A program made the position numbers and the translations under genes. The notes under the pieces are model-generated. The model made no database searches, had not been told where the DNA came from, and saw only the letters and a list, made by a program, of their open reading frames with translations. A stretch of DNA of 64,000 nucleotides, taken from Oscarella lobularis. Lineage: Eukaryota; Porifera; Homoscleromorpha; Homosclerophorida; Oscarellidae. The DNA lies in NCBI RefSeq assembly GCF_947507565.1, contig NC_089178.1:2108001-2172000 (forward strand). The letters are read 5' to 3'. Below are positions 47,101 through 58,685 of the stretch, one piece after another. Position 1 is the first letter of the stretch. Each line of letters starts with the position of its first letter.

Positions 47101-50100
47101 GTACATTGCCATGACAAATTCTTTGCCGGCAGAGAGCCGATCGTCGGCCGAATGTCCAGCCAATTGCTACATACGGAAGAAAAGTGTCGAGAAAAGGCAA
47201 GGGGGACCCTCACTAGAAATTCTTCGTCTACGGTACCACAGACATTTTCCACAAAAAAAAAAAATTCTCTTTACCTTGCATTCTTGACTTGCATCTCGAA
47301 GTCCGTCGACGCTCTTCCCGTACGCGTCAATATCGGCCATGAGTGCCTCGTGTTTCTTGAGCAGAGCCTGCGAACTGTCCTCGTCCTTTCCAAAATCGGC
47401 ACTCGTCGCCGCCGGCTCCTTTTCCTTCATCCACGACTCGGCCTCGTTCGCGTCCGCGTAATATTGCTGGACTTGAAGCGCGCCGTCTAAATCGTCTTTG
47501 CGTCCCGCCGCTTTCGCTTTGATTGCGTTCCATTTGTCGGTGAGTTCTCGCACTTTCGCTTCGATGTCGTCCGACGCGTAGTGGCCCTCTCCGACCATCG
47601 TTTCTGCCGCTTCGCAAACGCTCTTTATTCGATCTTCGTGACCAGACAGCTCAGTCTAGAAACAATAGCACTACAGTGTATTTAGATCAACGTCTTTCGT
47701 TTCCTACTTGCAATGCCTGGTGTTTCTTTAGAAGATTCTGCACGCCCGTCAAATCTTTGCCCAAATTTGTCGACGCCGCAATCGGTTCCTTTTCCTTAAT
47801 CCAAGTTTCTTCGTCTTCGACGTCTCTGTACAGCTGCTGGAGTTGAAGAGAATCTTGAAGCTTTTGCTTTCGCGCCGCAAGCGGTTCCTCAAAACAAAGA
47901 AACATTAATTAAACGAAGAAATCGATTGGCACCAATTCGATACCTGTAGATCTTGATAACGAGCCGAAACGCTTTCTTGCTTCTCTTTGATAGCCGGAGC
48001 GTCGAAATGATCGGCTTCGACAAATTCTTTCGCTTGACTCTCAATCGCATCAATTCGATCCTTAAATAAAAATATGAATTTCAATGACTTTATACGCTAA
48101 AAATCGTCACCTGATGAGCGGCAATGTCTAACTCTAGAAGATTGTTCTTCTTTATCAATTTCTGAACTCCGATTAAATCCTAAAGACGCCGTTATCAACT
48201 ATATCTGCCATACGTCATATCTAGACACTACTTTTCCAAAGTCTTCTGATGCCAAGTGACCTTCTGTCTCTTCCAGCCACAACTCCACGTCTTCGACACC
48301 CCTGTCGCGTAAACAAGAAAAATTAAAAAGCGCCATCCATGTCAGAGGCCTTTCATTCTCTTTACAAACCGATTAAATTGCTGCTGCTGATTGGCTTCCC
48401 TCAGCTTCAACCCTAAAAAAAAAAAACCAATAGGCAACGAGGTTTCGATTCCAATTCCATTGCATTACCTTTGTCAGCCGACTGCTCGGCCAACCCTCGC
48501 CACAGATCTTCCAATTCAGTCAATCGAGTTCTAGAAACATCAATATAAGAGCGAAATCGTTCCCAACGTTCTCTCACTGAATCGTCTCCGACGAATAGTG
48601 CTCGCCGTCGATGAGCGCCTTTCCCGTAGCACTGACCGTATCGATTCGACTTTTATTCGCCGTCACTTCCGCTTCGAACGCTTGATGCTTTTGCAGTTTT
48701 CCTTGCAAATTCGTCGGATCCTTGTAGGATTCGTCCGACGCCGTTTTCAATTTTTCGTTGATCCAGGCCTTCGCTTCGTCCGCGTCGCGATTGAATTGCT
48801 GCAACTTGCGAGAATCTTCCAGCTGAGCGCGTCGCCGCGCCGACTTCTCGTCCAACTCATTGCGCCGAGCCAATACCTTAAAGAAAAAAAATATGATGTT
48901 AAGTAATAACGCCAATATTTTTAAAAACCCCATCTCTTTTTGCCGCAATATCGTCCGAGGCGTAATGTTCGGTGGAGATGAGCTTATTGGCAAACTCGTC
49001 TAACGCCTGATAAATTTAAAAATCTCGATTCTCGTGCAGAGCCAAAAGAAATAGAAAGACAACTTTAATTTTTTCTTCTTGAGCGGCCATGGACTTTTCA
49101 AAATCCTCGTGTTTCTTGATGAGCACTTCGACGCTGTCCATCGAATCGCCGGTATCCTCGTTGCTAAGAAACGCCTGGGAGAAAAAAACGCCCATGTTTA
49201 TATACACGTTGATAAGGGACCGTGGAGAACGCACCTCTTGTTTGGCCATCCAAGCGTCGGCTTGCTCAACATCTCTATTGAACAGCTGCAAATCCATGCA
49301 TTGATCAAATTGCTTTCGCCTCTCCTCCCACAATTCCAAAAGAGTATCTCTTTCGTCACTTAGCTGACTCAACTTTACAACAGCAAATTTGTAACGTAAT
49401 CAATTTTTTAGAAAAAATTCTACGGTATTACTTTTTCCTTGATTTCTTCAGCTGCGTAATGATTTGCTGCGACGAGGCCTTGCCCAAATTGAGTCGTCGT
49501 TTTGAAAATGTCTTCTCGCGCGTCAATTTCTCCCTTGTGTTCTTGATGGCGTTCGAGAAGGGCTTCTGCTCCCGATACGTCGCTTGCCAATTCGTCGGCT
49601 GACAGCTGAGCTCTCATGTCGTTCACCCAAGATATTAGATCCCTAAAGACAATAATAATAAAATAATACTAATGATAATGATTTTAATAGCAATGCCTGT
49701 GATCAGCTGTAAATCTTTGCAATTTGAATGAATCGTCAAGTTTCGTTTTTCGATTTTCAGCCTATCATTTTAAATATTGACTCAAAATACAGTACCATTT
49801 TTTTTCTAAAAAGAGATTTACTTTATGTCTGAGCGCTTCCCAATTTCCAACAATTTCCGCCTGTTTCGCTGCAATCTGATCGGCACTTTCCGCGTGTCTA
49901 TTCTGCAGTTGCACGGCAACTTCGCCCAGTTGCCCAACCTTGCGCAGAAATTTCCAATCACGATTTACCCTCCCAACGCATCATCCATACTTTGTCTTCG
50001 AGTGCAGCCAAGTCTCGTTCCAAGCCTTCGTGTTTACGTTGCAGAGCTTGGACGCTTGCCAAATCCCGACCGTAATCGTCCGTAGACAAAGCCAAATCTT

Positions 50101-51627
50101 TTTCGCTAATCCACGCTTTGGTCTCGTCGGCATCCCTACACACAATACGTATACGTGTTTGGTAATAAATCTATTTAGTATGTGCATACCTATTGAATTT
50201 TTGGACTTCGTGCGATCCCGCCAATTTTTCTTGTCTTTCGGCTGCCAGTTTTTTCAGTCGTTCCCACGCTTCGTTCAAACCCTTCGAAACGCAGCAAGGA
50301 TATGTGAAATAATAACAAGGATTTTTTTTAAAAATGTTTTACCTGCGTTCTCGTTTGAATCAGTTCAACTTCCGGATGCCCCTCTCCAATCAGTTTTTCC
50401 GCAACCGAATTTACGTGACTGACACGCGCTTCGTTCGCAGCCAAATCCTAATAAACAAAAAAAACGACAATAATAAAAATAGACCTTGACCCCCCTTGAA
50501 AAAAATCCAACTTTTTGAAAATCGTCAAATTTCTTCTGCAACACTTCGACGTCCTCCAAATCTTTTCCAAACTCCTCCGAACTAGCAACAGCTTCCTAAA
50601 CACGCGCCATAATCGATATTGATTTATTTTATTTAATTAAATCGACAATGCTTTTGCACCTTATCTGATATCCACGACATGAGTTCTTCAACTTCTCTTA
50701 TAAACTCGACTCGCTTTTGAGCCCACACCAACTTTGTTCCCTTCTCCTTCGATCGCGTCAATAACGATTCCCACCATTGGGCCAAAGCGTCTAGTCTCTC
50801 CTGAATTGATTTTATTTGTTTTCGCTCATTTTCTTTTTTTTCGCCCTTTCTCACCTGAATGCTAGCAGAAGCGAAATGCCCCGCCCCTATCATTTCCGTG
50901 CCCGTTTCGTTCAGCGAAACAATGGAATTGCTGTGAGCTGCGATTTCCGCTTCGAATGCTTGATGTTTTTGCAATTTTCCCTACGGAAAACGACACTCAG
51001 CTCTACAACGAAGAGAGGGGCGTCTATTTGTCCGAGAGGGGGCGGAGCGCCCCCCCTCTCCCCGTCTCAGTGTATTTAGTCCACATCATGCGCGTCGCTG
51101 TTTTAGCGTTTAGGCGGCGACCCAAGCCAAACGATCATCTATCTGAACTCCTCCCAAAGAAAAACAGTCGCTCTGCGCGCCGGTCGAAATAATAAAGGGG
51201 GAAAAAGGACCGGTGCGATCGCACGCAAATGAATATACAACAAGGCGCGAACGACGTCGAAATCGCGATTTCCGCGCGTAAAACGAGACGACGGGGAATT
51301 CGATGGGAAGCGGGGCCCCCTCCGGACGGGCTGCTGTCAGCCGCGGGTTCCTCCCCTTCGGAAAAAATGCGAAAAACGGCGAGTTTGTACCTGTAAGTTC
51401 GTCGGATCCTTGTACGATTCGTCGGAGGCGGTCTGGAGTTTTTCGTTGATCCACGCTTCGATTTCGTCGGCGTCGCGACGAAACTGCTGCAAGCGTTTCG
51501 CATCCTGTAGCTTGCTGCGACGCACGCGAGCCGCTTCCTTGAATTGGGCGTAGCGCGCGAGAACTTGTTCGCGTCGACGTTCCACGTCGTCGGCCGTCTC
51601 GAGCGTTTTCACGTGCAAATCGGCCAT
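41119..51627 (-). CDS. SPTAN1: Alpha-spectrin (alpha-II type, with SH3 and EF hands)
   Basis: Alpha-spectrin pairs with beta-spectrin in the membrane skeleton. ATG 51627 begins [21 protein letters not shown], close to animal alpha-spectrin. About twenty spectrin repeats follow in dozens of small exons, with hallmark WI/WMxEK and KHxxFE motifs such as [23 protein letters not shown]. The SH3 domain sits in the middle (about 46950-47110: [40 protein letters not shown]). The C terminus has calmodulin-like EF hands ([15 protein letters not shown], about 41630; [13 protein letters not shown], about 41420). The final [25 protein letters not shown] ends at TGA 41119-41121. The repeat after SH3 lacks the vertebrate calpain/calmodulin insert. 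The first intron (about 400 nt) is the longest. Confidence 0.97.
51034..51060. repeat. GC-rich hairpin in spectrin intron 1
   Basis: GAGAGGGGGCG pairs with a C-rich CGCCCCCCCTCTC around a short loop. It lies in the roughly 400-nt first intron, which also contains a GGGGCCCC stretch near 51315. A regulatory role is possible but unproven. Confidence 0.6.
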
Positions 51628-51934
51628 CGGTCCGCGCGTCGGATTCGCCTACTCTACTCTTGCACTGCTTCGCAAATCGGCAGTTGGGACGTTAGTCACG
51701 TGAGCGGTCAAGGAATGTCATCTCACATACGGGCATTTTAGTCGTAAAACATCAGCTTGACGGCGTACTGTACAATAGAAATGTACTGTAGTTTTCGGTT
51801 TTCAGTCAAATTTGCGAAAATTCATTATTGCCTTTTTAAATTGTCTTGGCATTACTAACGCGCGCTAATATGCTTTGGAGCATTTCGCGTCGGTTTCTAC
51901 GTCGTTTTTCACCGTAATAGAAACTCTGTCGAAG
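51628..51934. promoter_or_regulatory. Head-to-head promoter region, alpha-spectrin and DOK
   Basis: 307 bp separates the divergent ATGs. It has CACGTGA near 51696 and two TGTACTGTA/TACTGTACA-like stretches (51766-51792). No obvious TATA for either gene. Shared regulation is inferred. Confidence 0.4.
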
Positions 51935-53232
51935 ATGGTCGAAGTCGTCTATAAGGTTCGTACCGAATTTCGACTAGTGGGGCTTCCTTTCGGGCAACGA
52001 CACCATTCAGGGCGTTCTGGAACTGCAGCAAAAGACGGACGATCCCAAATCGTGGAAAAAGTATCTCTTCGTCTTGAAACGATTCCGCTCGAGCGAGACG
52101 GCATCGCTCGAATATTACAAAGATCCAAAGAAGAGCATAGCGAAACAGAATCCTCGCGGCGTTCTCAATCTCCTCGCCAACTATCGGGTCGAATCGCTCG
52201 GACCCTTTCCGTCTCGTAGCGACAAATTCCACTTCGAAGTGAGAACGCTCGAGCAAGTCTATCGCCTGGCAACGGACAGTAGGGAATTGATGGACGAATG
52301 GATCTATTTTCTTCAATCGCAGACCGCCGTCGCTGACACCGTCTCGCACTGTCAGTAAATTAGATAGCGATTAGATAGGGTTTTTATTTCTGACGTCATA
52401 AGTTGTGATATTTTTAGCGGCGCGCTTTTTTGACGTGCAGCCCGAGAAACAAGAATCGTTACGTCGCATTGGAGCTCTCGGTTCGTGCCGTCTCTACGTC
52501 GATGAAGAGCAGATTTGTTTAGCTAATTCGGTCAATGGGACATTGCTTGCGCGCTGGCCCCTGCGATGTCTGCGTCGCTACGCTTGTGATGAAGGCGTAT
52601 TTCGTTTTGAAGCCGGTCGAAAGGCGCCGCTAGGAGAAGGAAAATATTCGTTTTTAACCGACGAGGAAGGCGTCTTGTTTGATACCGTCGAGGCAATGGT
52701 GAAGAAGCAAGTGAGGAAAAGTTTCAAACAGAAATCAGGAGACGGTGGAGCAGACCCGCCCCTTCCCGATAGAAATTCAAAAACCGATAGCGAGGGCGTC
52801 TATGATAGACTCAAATTTGAAACTTGGGTGCCAGATGGGGTACCGGAATCGGACGCTCAATCGGCCGGCTATTCTCACACACTTTCTTCAATGCAGCGCA
52901 CTAGCGTCAAAGCGCCTCCTAATTCCGAGGAATACGCTCGCCTCGGTTCGTCAACCGGGGAGGAATACGCTCGCCTCGGTTCGTCCACCGGGGACAATGC
53001 CTATCTCGAATCGGCCGTGCGAAACGTCTCGCTGGATGAGAGTGCCTACGCTTATGCACACACGCCTGGATCAAAGGCTCTGGCCTCCGTCGCAAGCGAG
53101 GAGAAAAAGGAACCGCCGCCACTTCCTCCCGACGACAGATCGCTCCCACCGATGTCCAGATCTTCAGGCAACCGCTCCTATGAGAATCTCTCCGCGGAAC
53201 AGGCTCCTCAGCCACCAGAGAAGAGCACCTAG
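51935..53232 (+). CDS. DOK-family docking protein (PH and IRS-type PTB domains)
   Basis: DOK proteins are substrates that dampen or relay tyrosine-kinase signals. ATG 51935 gives MVEVVYK, then an implied very short intron (51956-51977, 22 nt) restores the PH-domain frame (GFLSG...WKKYLFVLKRF...LEYYKDPKK). The IRS-type PTB domain starts after the intron at 52351-52417 (RIGALGSCRLYVDEEQICL, LARWPLRCLRRY, VFRFEAGRKAPLGEGKYSF), with the RRY and FEAGR motifs of DOK/FRS2. The tail has likely phosphotyrosine sites: YDRL, two tandem EEYARLGSST, NAYLES and YENL (a YxN Grb2-type site), plus PPLP proline motifs. Stop TAG is at 53230-53232. I cannot tell DOK1-3 from DOK4-6 by eye. Confidence 0.86.
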
Positions 53233-53379
53233 ATTTTTTTATAGACTTCACACGTAGCCTACTAGTAACAGATTTTTGGTGTACTTTTTCTATATTTGAC
53301 ATGCAATGCTGGATGCTATTGCGATTAGGATATTTGTGTTTTGTTATGGCAACATGTGTCTGGAGTGGAGCTCACCGTG

Positions 53380-55704
53380 TTAGTCTTTTTTACCTTTCTT
53401 CTTCTTTCCCGCTGGAACTCCTTTGCGTTTCTTCGTTCTCGCGTCTATCATTCCCTGAGCGTACTGTTTCAGTGACGCTCTCGTCAGCACGTCATCGTCT
53501 GATCCGCTCTCGGAATCCTCTGAAGGAAAAAATTGATGCACAGTACACGGACACTCTCGTTTTCTCTTACCTTCGGTTTCTTCCCTTTCTGTCACCTCCG
53601 GAAGTTTTACTCTCACGTTGAAGACGGGAAGACTCTTTTCAACAGAAGAACGGAACTAAAAAAATAAAAATGTTCTAGAAGAATTTTTTCAAAGAAAAGG
53701 CGAGTGACTCACTTCCAAATCCTCCATCTCCTTCATGACTTCATCCAAATTGCGTCCCTCTAACTCTTCAACCAGTTTAACGAGCTTCTGCTCACTCGTA
53801 GCCAACATTTCCAACACCAACTCGTCGCTTTCGGCATCAAGAGGAACTTTAGGCGCCAGAGATTTGGGCTAAACATGATACCCATGCATGACCTTATTTA
53901 TTGAACCTTGCTCTCTCCCTTACGGCTTTCAAATTTTGAAGTTTCTCGCACAAATGCTCTACGCCTGCCTTGACGCTGAGCAGCGTCTTCGTTGAACGAT
54001 CTGTCTCCGCCTTTGTAGTCTCCAGTCTATGAATGCATTGCATGTCAATCAGAAAGTGTCTATATTTTTTCTCACTTCTCCTTCATTTCTTTCAAATGAA
54101 CTTCAAAATCTTCCAGCATTTTTTGCCCACTAGATAACACATATTTTGACTTTGCGTGCGTGCATTTTTCCTCCCTATAGAGATCACCTGGAGAGTTTTG
54201 CTTCTCCAGAATATTTCATGTCTTCGAATTGAGCCTGAAGTTTTTCTTTCTCTTCCCTCAGTTTCACAAGCAATTGCTCGTTGTCGCTCTTCAACTGATC
54301 CAAATGCTTCCTGGTCTCCCCTTGGCTCATGAAACGACGAACGACCTCCTGGATGTCCGACACGCCCGTCGCTTCTTTGATCTTCGCCATTGCCTCTTGG
54401 TACGTCGTAATGTGCTCGTCGTCTTCAGATGACTTGAGCGTTCCCACTTCCGTAACTAGAGAAAGAAAAATCAAAAGGCGAAACCAAAAAAACGCTACTC
54501 CTGACTGGTTCCAAAGTGAGGCTCATCCACTTGAAGAGAATTGTGCTGAAGCTACATTCAAGCGATCTAGGTCCAAACAAACGCAAGCACACGCGTATAT
54601 CTACACATACCCGTCTTTCGACTCTATCCGCATAATCCTTTTTCTCGTCGGCTTGACGCTTGCACTCATTCAACTCCCTTTCACGTGCCTTTCTTGCCTC
54701 TTGCATTGTCATCTCCTGACGGCCAAGTTCCTCCTAAAGAAGAAGTTCGTAAATAGAGCCCTCATTTCACCCCACAAACCTTTGTCTGATCTTTTGCCAA
54801 TTGAGCATCATTATACATTCCTTGCAACTCCTTCACAGTCTTTAGCCTTCGTTTTATCTCCCTTTCAAGAGCTGCAATTTTGTTGTCAAAATTCAATCTC
54901 TCCTACATCGGCAAAGAGTTGTTCAAATTATTGCTGTACGCAAAAAAAAACAGCAGCGAATACCTCGAGCATCTTTTCCACAATCTCCTCGTACGTTTTC
55001 CTTATGTGAGTTGCTTCATTAAATTTAATCATCGTCTTATCCAATTGATTCTCGAGCGTTCTCAATTGCTGAGCGTCGGCCGACTCGCTGATGTCTTTCG
55101 ATTTGACTTCTTCGGCTTCGGCGACCATTTGCCGGAATTGGATCTCCAAATCGGTCAACGCCTTCTCGCGTTGCCGAGCCTCGTGCTGGAGGGCATTGAA
55201 ACTTTTGATTTTCTCGCACAGAGATTGATCAAATTTCGATACGGCAGTCTGAATCACGAAAACGATGCGATTTTCGTGTCAAATCACTATTCTAAACGTA
55301 CCCGTCCTGAGATTCCTCTAAAGTTTGGTGGTTGGCGCTTGCCGGCCGTTTCAAAAGCGTTCGATATGACTACCTCGTCGCCCTTAATTAATATCCCCAA
55401 ATGTCACAATTCGTGCGCGTTCTCGTGTCAAATTTCGACTTACTGCCAACGTTTTGGCCAATTGAGCGCGCAACTGCTTGTTCTCAACTCTCATCTTTGC
55501 TATAATCGCCTTGTTCTTGCCAATAACTGATTCCGAACTTTCGAAATACGCTTTCTGATCTCCCTCTGTAAAAGAACGCGTAGAATGCTGCCAAAAATGG
55601 CGCAAAACAAGCCTCTCACCAAGAAGAGAAATCTTGCGTCGTAGTTCATCAATCTCCTCCTGAATGGGAGCCGTAGTCGTGCCGCCACGCTGATCAATCC
55701 CCAT
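53380..55704 (-). CDS. ODAD3: Outer dynein arm docking complex subunit 3 (CCDC151)
   Basis: ODAD3 is a coiled-coil docking subunit needed to place outer dynein arms on ciliary doublets. ATG 55704 leads to EEIDELRRKISLL and GDQKAYFESSESVIGKNKAIIAKMR, close to the conserved ODAD3 N terminus. Next come KIKSFNALQHEARQREKAL, then ERLNFDNKIAALE and ELNECKRQADEKKDYADRVER. Then IKEATGVSDIQEVVRRFMSQGET and the family hallmark NEQLLVKLREEKEKLQ...DMKYSGEA (about 54190-54300) follow. The C terminus has an acidic DSESGSDDDVLTRASLKQ block, matching the family's EEDNEVVTRASLK, and a Lys-rich end at stop 53380. About ten short introns. It faces the lipid phosphatase gene head to head. Confidence 0.93.
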
Positions 55705-55767
55705 CTGTATTTCTGCTGTAGGAATCGTTGCTAAGACAAAGTGCGTTACGTAGAAGACCGAACTCCC

Positions 55768-55781
55768 GGATATAAAGTGCG
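55768..55781 (+). promoter_or_regulatory. TATA box of the PLPP6-like gene
   Basis: GGATATAAAGTGCG lies about 35 bp upstream of the ATG at 55809, leaving room for only a very short 5' UTR. The same 14-mer recurs at 58686-58699. Confidence 0.55.
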
Positions 55782-55808
55782 AAGCCTTTGCTCTAAACGA
55801 ACAACAAG

Positions 55809-56354
55809 ATGGGCTTCGTGTCTACCTTACTTTATTTTGATGCTACGTTGTCAAGTCGACTTGCTGTCTGCGCTCGAATCGGGGCTCCAAGACGGGCCTT
55901 CTTCAAGACGATCGAAGGCTCAGGGCATGGAGCCATTTGGATTGTAATCGCTCTTGCTGCCGTCATATGGAACGGGGTATCGAACGTAACAATCGACCTT
56001 GCTGCAGGAATACTGCTAGATCTGATCGTTTCCGCTATTTTGAAGCTGGCATTTCGACGACCGCGACCAAGATACGATACCAAAGACATGATGTTACCGT
56101 CAAAGGTCGATGATTATTCGTTTCCTTCTGGCCACGCCTCTCGTTTTGGTTTCCTGCTTGGATTGGTGTTCCATCATTTTTTCTCAATGATTCCTTGCTT
56201 TGGTATTTGTCTGTGGACTATATTGATTTTGTTTTCAAGACTAGCATTAGGTAGGCATTACTTGACTGATATTGTCGCTGGGTTATTTGTAGGATGTCTT
56301 GAGTTTTTCTTTATTCATGCTTATGATGATATCCTAGCTAGGCCATTCCAATAA
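55809..56354 (+). CDS. PAP2-type lipid phosphatase, PLPP6-like
   Basis: A single-exon, 181-residue membrane phosphatase. All three PAP2 catalytic motifs are intact: K79-x6-R86-P87 (KLAFRRPRP), PSGH at 106-109, and S143-R-x5-H150-x3-D154 (SRLALGRHYLTD). Hydrophobic helices surround them. PLPP6 dephosphorylates presqualene and other isoprenoid diphosphates at the ER; the intronless gene and the motif spacing suit it. The protein lacks the longer N-terminal extension of vertebrate PLPP6 (about 295 residues), so PLPP7 or a generic PAP2 protein is possible. Stop TAA is at 56352-56354. The divergent ODAD3 start lies 104 bp away. Confidence 0.85.
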   Translation: MGFVSTLLYFDATLSSRLAVCARIGAPRRAFFKTIEGSGHGAIWIVIALAAVIWNGVSNVTIDLAAGILLDLIVSAILKLAFRRPRPRYDTKDMMLPSKVDDYSFPSGHASRFGFLLGLVFHHFFSMIPCFGICLWTILILFSRLALGRHYLTDIVAGLFVGCLEFFFIHAYDDILARPFQ

Positions 56355-56739
56355 AAAAAGAAACACAAATTTACACTGTAGAATAATTTTTTGACCGATT
56401 CTAATAATGTTTCGGACCAAAGTAGAAATTGAATCAACCGTGTCTTTGTTTAGTGCGCAAAGACTACGGATTGACGTCACTATTACAATTCCAGCTTTTC
56501 ATAATCCGTCGCTTCGTACGTATTCTGGTTCCTACTTTCATATCTATTTTGGAGCCATGGTCACAAGGATTACTCTTATAATGCAGCTATTACGCTTCGT
56601 TTTGAGGTGGTGTCTTCATCTGAGTCCGTTAGTCCAAATTTTTGTATAATCTAATAAATACAGAGCGCGTATGCCGTGAAGGAGAAGACAGATGTGTGTA
56701 TGCCATTTTCAGTGGTTTGTCACTCACTAAATGGCTGAA

Positions 56740-56832
56740 GGTCAAGATCTAATAGAATCAAGGCCAAGATCTAATAGAATCAAGGCCAAGATCTACCGGT
56801 AATAGAATCAAGGCCAAGATCTAATAGAATCT
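56740..56832. repeat. 22-bp tandem repeat, four units
   Basis: Four copies of the unit CAAGATCTAATAGAATCAAGGC (first starting at about 56742). The third carries a 6-bp insertion, ACCGGT, which is itself a palindrome, and the fourth ends in a variant TAG. Non-coding. Confidence 0.85.
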
Positions 56833-57102
56833 AGTTTCCAGAATCTTTGCTCCGCTGTCCTGAGTCGTTGGTGTCTCGCAGATCGTTCCAAAAGCTCTCA
56901 GCTACGCTGGTGAACTTCGCGACGTAACACAAAGAGTATCAAAGAGCTTCTAACGTCGCATTACAATGTGAAATCGGCACGCAGACAGTGGTCGCCGTCA
57001 GTGACGATTGTGATGCCTCTTCACGTGTTATCAAAATACGGGAACACGGAAATGGCAAACGTTGAGAAGGGGTCAAATATGGCGACGCTCAGTGGCACAG
57101 CT

Positions 57103-57142
57103 GCACCAGAGGCAGCAGTTGCACCAGAAGCAGCAGTTGCAC
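57103..57142. repeat. 18-bp tandem repeat, two units plus a start
   Basis: GCACCAGAGGCAGCAGTT and GCACCAGAAGCAGCAGTT differ at one base and are followed by GCAC. In one frame they read APEAAV, which may be chance. Confidence 0.85.
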
Positions 57143-57590
57143 GAGGCAAGTTTTAGTGCGTAAATACGACAAAATCCTGCATCTCGTTGCCCTAGAAAGC
57201 CTTAGAGAGGATCCCCGTGCAGCATTCCTTGGTATTGCCATTGACAAGGAAGAGGTCTGAAGACTGAGTAGTGTAGCGACCATTGTCGCCGTCATTTGTT
57301 CCTATATGTTTGCAGAAAGTCCAAAAGAATGAAAAAAGAAAGAAAAGAGAGAAGACGGAAGACGTGTAGAATTCTCTAAAGATACGAACGATCGAGTGTG
57401 TCAAGAACTCGTGTGTCAAGAACTCGCGTTGACACTTTTTTTGGTGTTATAGAGTAGATGTTTGTCGTTTTTAAGCACTATGGTCAGTAGAGAGGTCTAG
57501 ATGTTAATGTCAGGTCCGTGTGCTTGAGAAAAATGTGCCCTTGCCTTTTTCGTTCGCGGTTCTTGACCAGTTGTGCGCATTAATTCCGAA

Positions 57591-57929
57591 ATGAGACAAC
57601 GAGAGACGATCGCAACTGCTGTCTTTGCTTGCTGCCGTTCTAACGTGGCTTGCCACAGAAGGATGTACGAAGCGCCCGCCGATCGTAGCACGGTAAGTTA
57701 TCCGGGTGGCTGAGTCGTGTTTCTGGTATCAATCAAATAGAAATCGAGCATCGAAATATCTTCGAAACGCTGCAGAGCGACGATTCATCCAGGTGGATGA
57801 AACTGTGAGACGAGTTGACCGGCATTGGGAGTGTTCGCAGGCATGTCGGGGGCCCCTGTCTGTGTTCCACTGGCAAATTGCTCTGCAAACGGCACTTCAT
57901 CGGTAGTATTCGTATTCAAACGCTTATAA
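57591..57929 (+). CDS. Possible three-exon small protein gene, unknown function
   Basis: This is inferred from exon logic alone. Exon 1 (57591-57692) is open from ATG for 34 codons and ends at a strong donor, CACG|GTAAGT. A 48-nt intron ends AAATAG at 57740. Exon 2 (57741-57792) ends at CCAG|GTGGAT, and a second 48-nt intron ends TTCGCAG at 57840. Exon 3 runs in phase to TAA 57927-57929. The product is 85 residues with seven cysteines (ACCRSNVAC, CVPLANC). Both introns have the window's typical length and correct phase, which favours a real gene. There is no recognisable domain and no clear signal peptide. Further upstream exons could exist. Confidence 0.33.
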
Positions 57930-58685
57930 AAATTGAATCTTTTGCTAAAAAATCATCTAACAAATCGTACCCGAATAATCCATTTATTATTTGATATCTT
58001 TTCATGTCTTCAACGTTTGCTCTGGCATCGCGCCATTATCTAAATCGACTCACTTAAAACAGAATGTCTGTATTATCTATAATAACTTAATCAATAGATA
58101 GTGGCATTGATTTTCTAACTTCCATAAACAATGTGTATGGATTGAAAGGTATGTTAGACACCGACTCTAAACGTATACTTACGTCAAATTTGCTTGGAAA
58201 GACTGATATCAAGTACGGTATTGAATATTTGTTTTAGAATTGTCTCCTATTTGAACGCAGGACAAAATGGGTCATACCTTTAAGGGGTAGAACCATCTTC
58301 TGGGGTAGAACCATCCTCTGTCACAGACATGAAGAGAATCGATGTGTAAAAATAATGTTTATCGTCAGTCATCTCACATCCTGTAAGGAAGTAGTGAAAT
58401 GAAAACACGACGACTCACTTTGTTCGGGCTGCCTGAAAAGGGGCACGCAGACGCTTCTTTACGGAATGAAAACATTGTCTGAGGATAGAGGAAAAGTTCT
58501 GTTATTTCAATCAATACAATTCTGGCAGCTGGAATCCACTCTCATCGACGAAATGAGTCAATAGCCTTCACAGGAATTGTTCCTTGCACGTGTCCTCATC
58601 TCTACGTTTCTGACGCTATTTCTCTGTATTGAAACAAGTGTACGCGTTCGCAATGACGTACAGGCCCTTACAGGCTCTTGGTTCG
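57930..58685. other. AT-rich intergenic, no gene seen
   Basis: Stop codons are dense in all frames. A 17-bp tandem duplication, GGGGTAGAACCATCTTCTG followed by GGGGTAGAACCATCCTCTG-like sequence, lies at about 58284-58320. Nothing else recognisable. Confidence 0.5.

Larger units (their letters stand above)
56355..57590. other. Intergenic, minisatellites but no confident gene
   Basis: After the lipid phosphatase stop the sequence loses coding character. It holds a 22-bp tandem repeat (56740-56832), an 18-bp repeat (57103-57138) and a 15-bp duplication TGTCAAGAACTCGTG/TGTCAAGAACTCGCG (about 57398-57430). A frame with ATG at 57012 runs to 57156 and translates the 18-bp repeat as APEAAV units. 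I cannot support it as a gene. Confidence 0.45.

Noticed and set aside
57012-57156. Protein gene with APEAAV repeats
   Set aside because: The frame is short, has no convincing splice signals or family, and is explained by the 18-bp tandem repeat.
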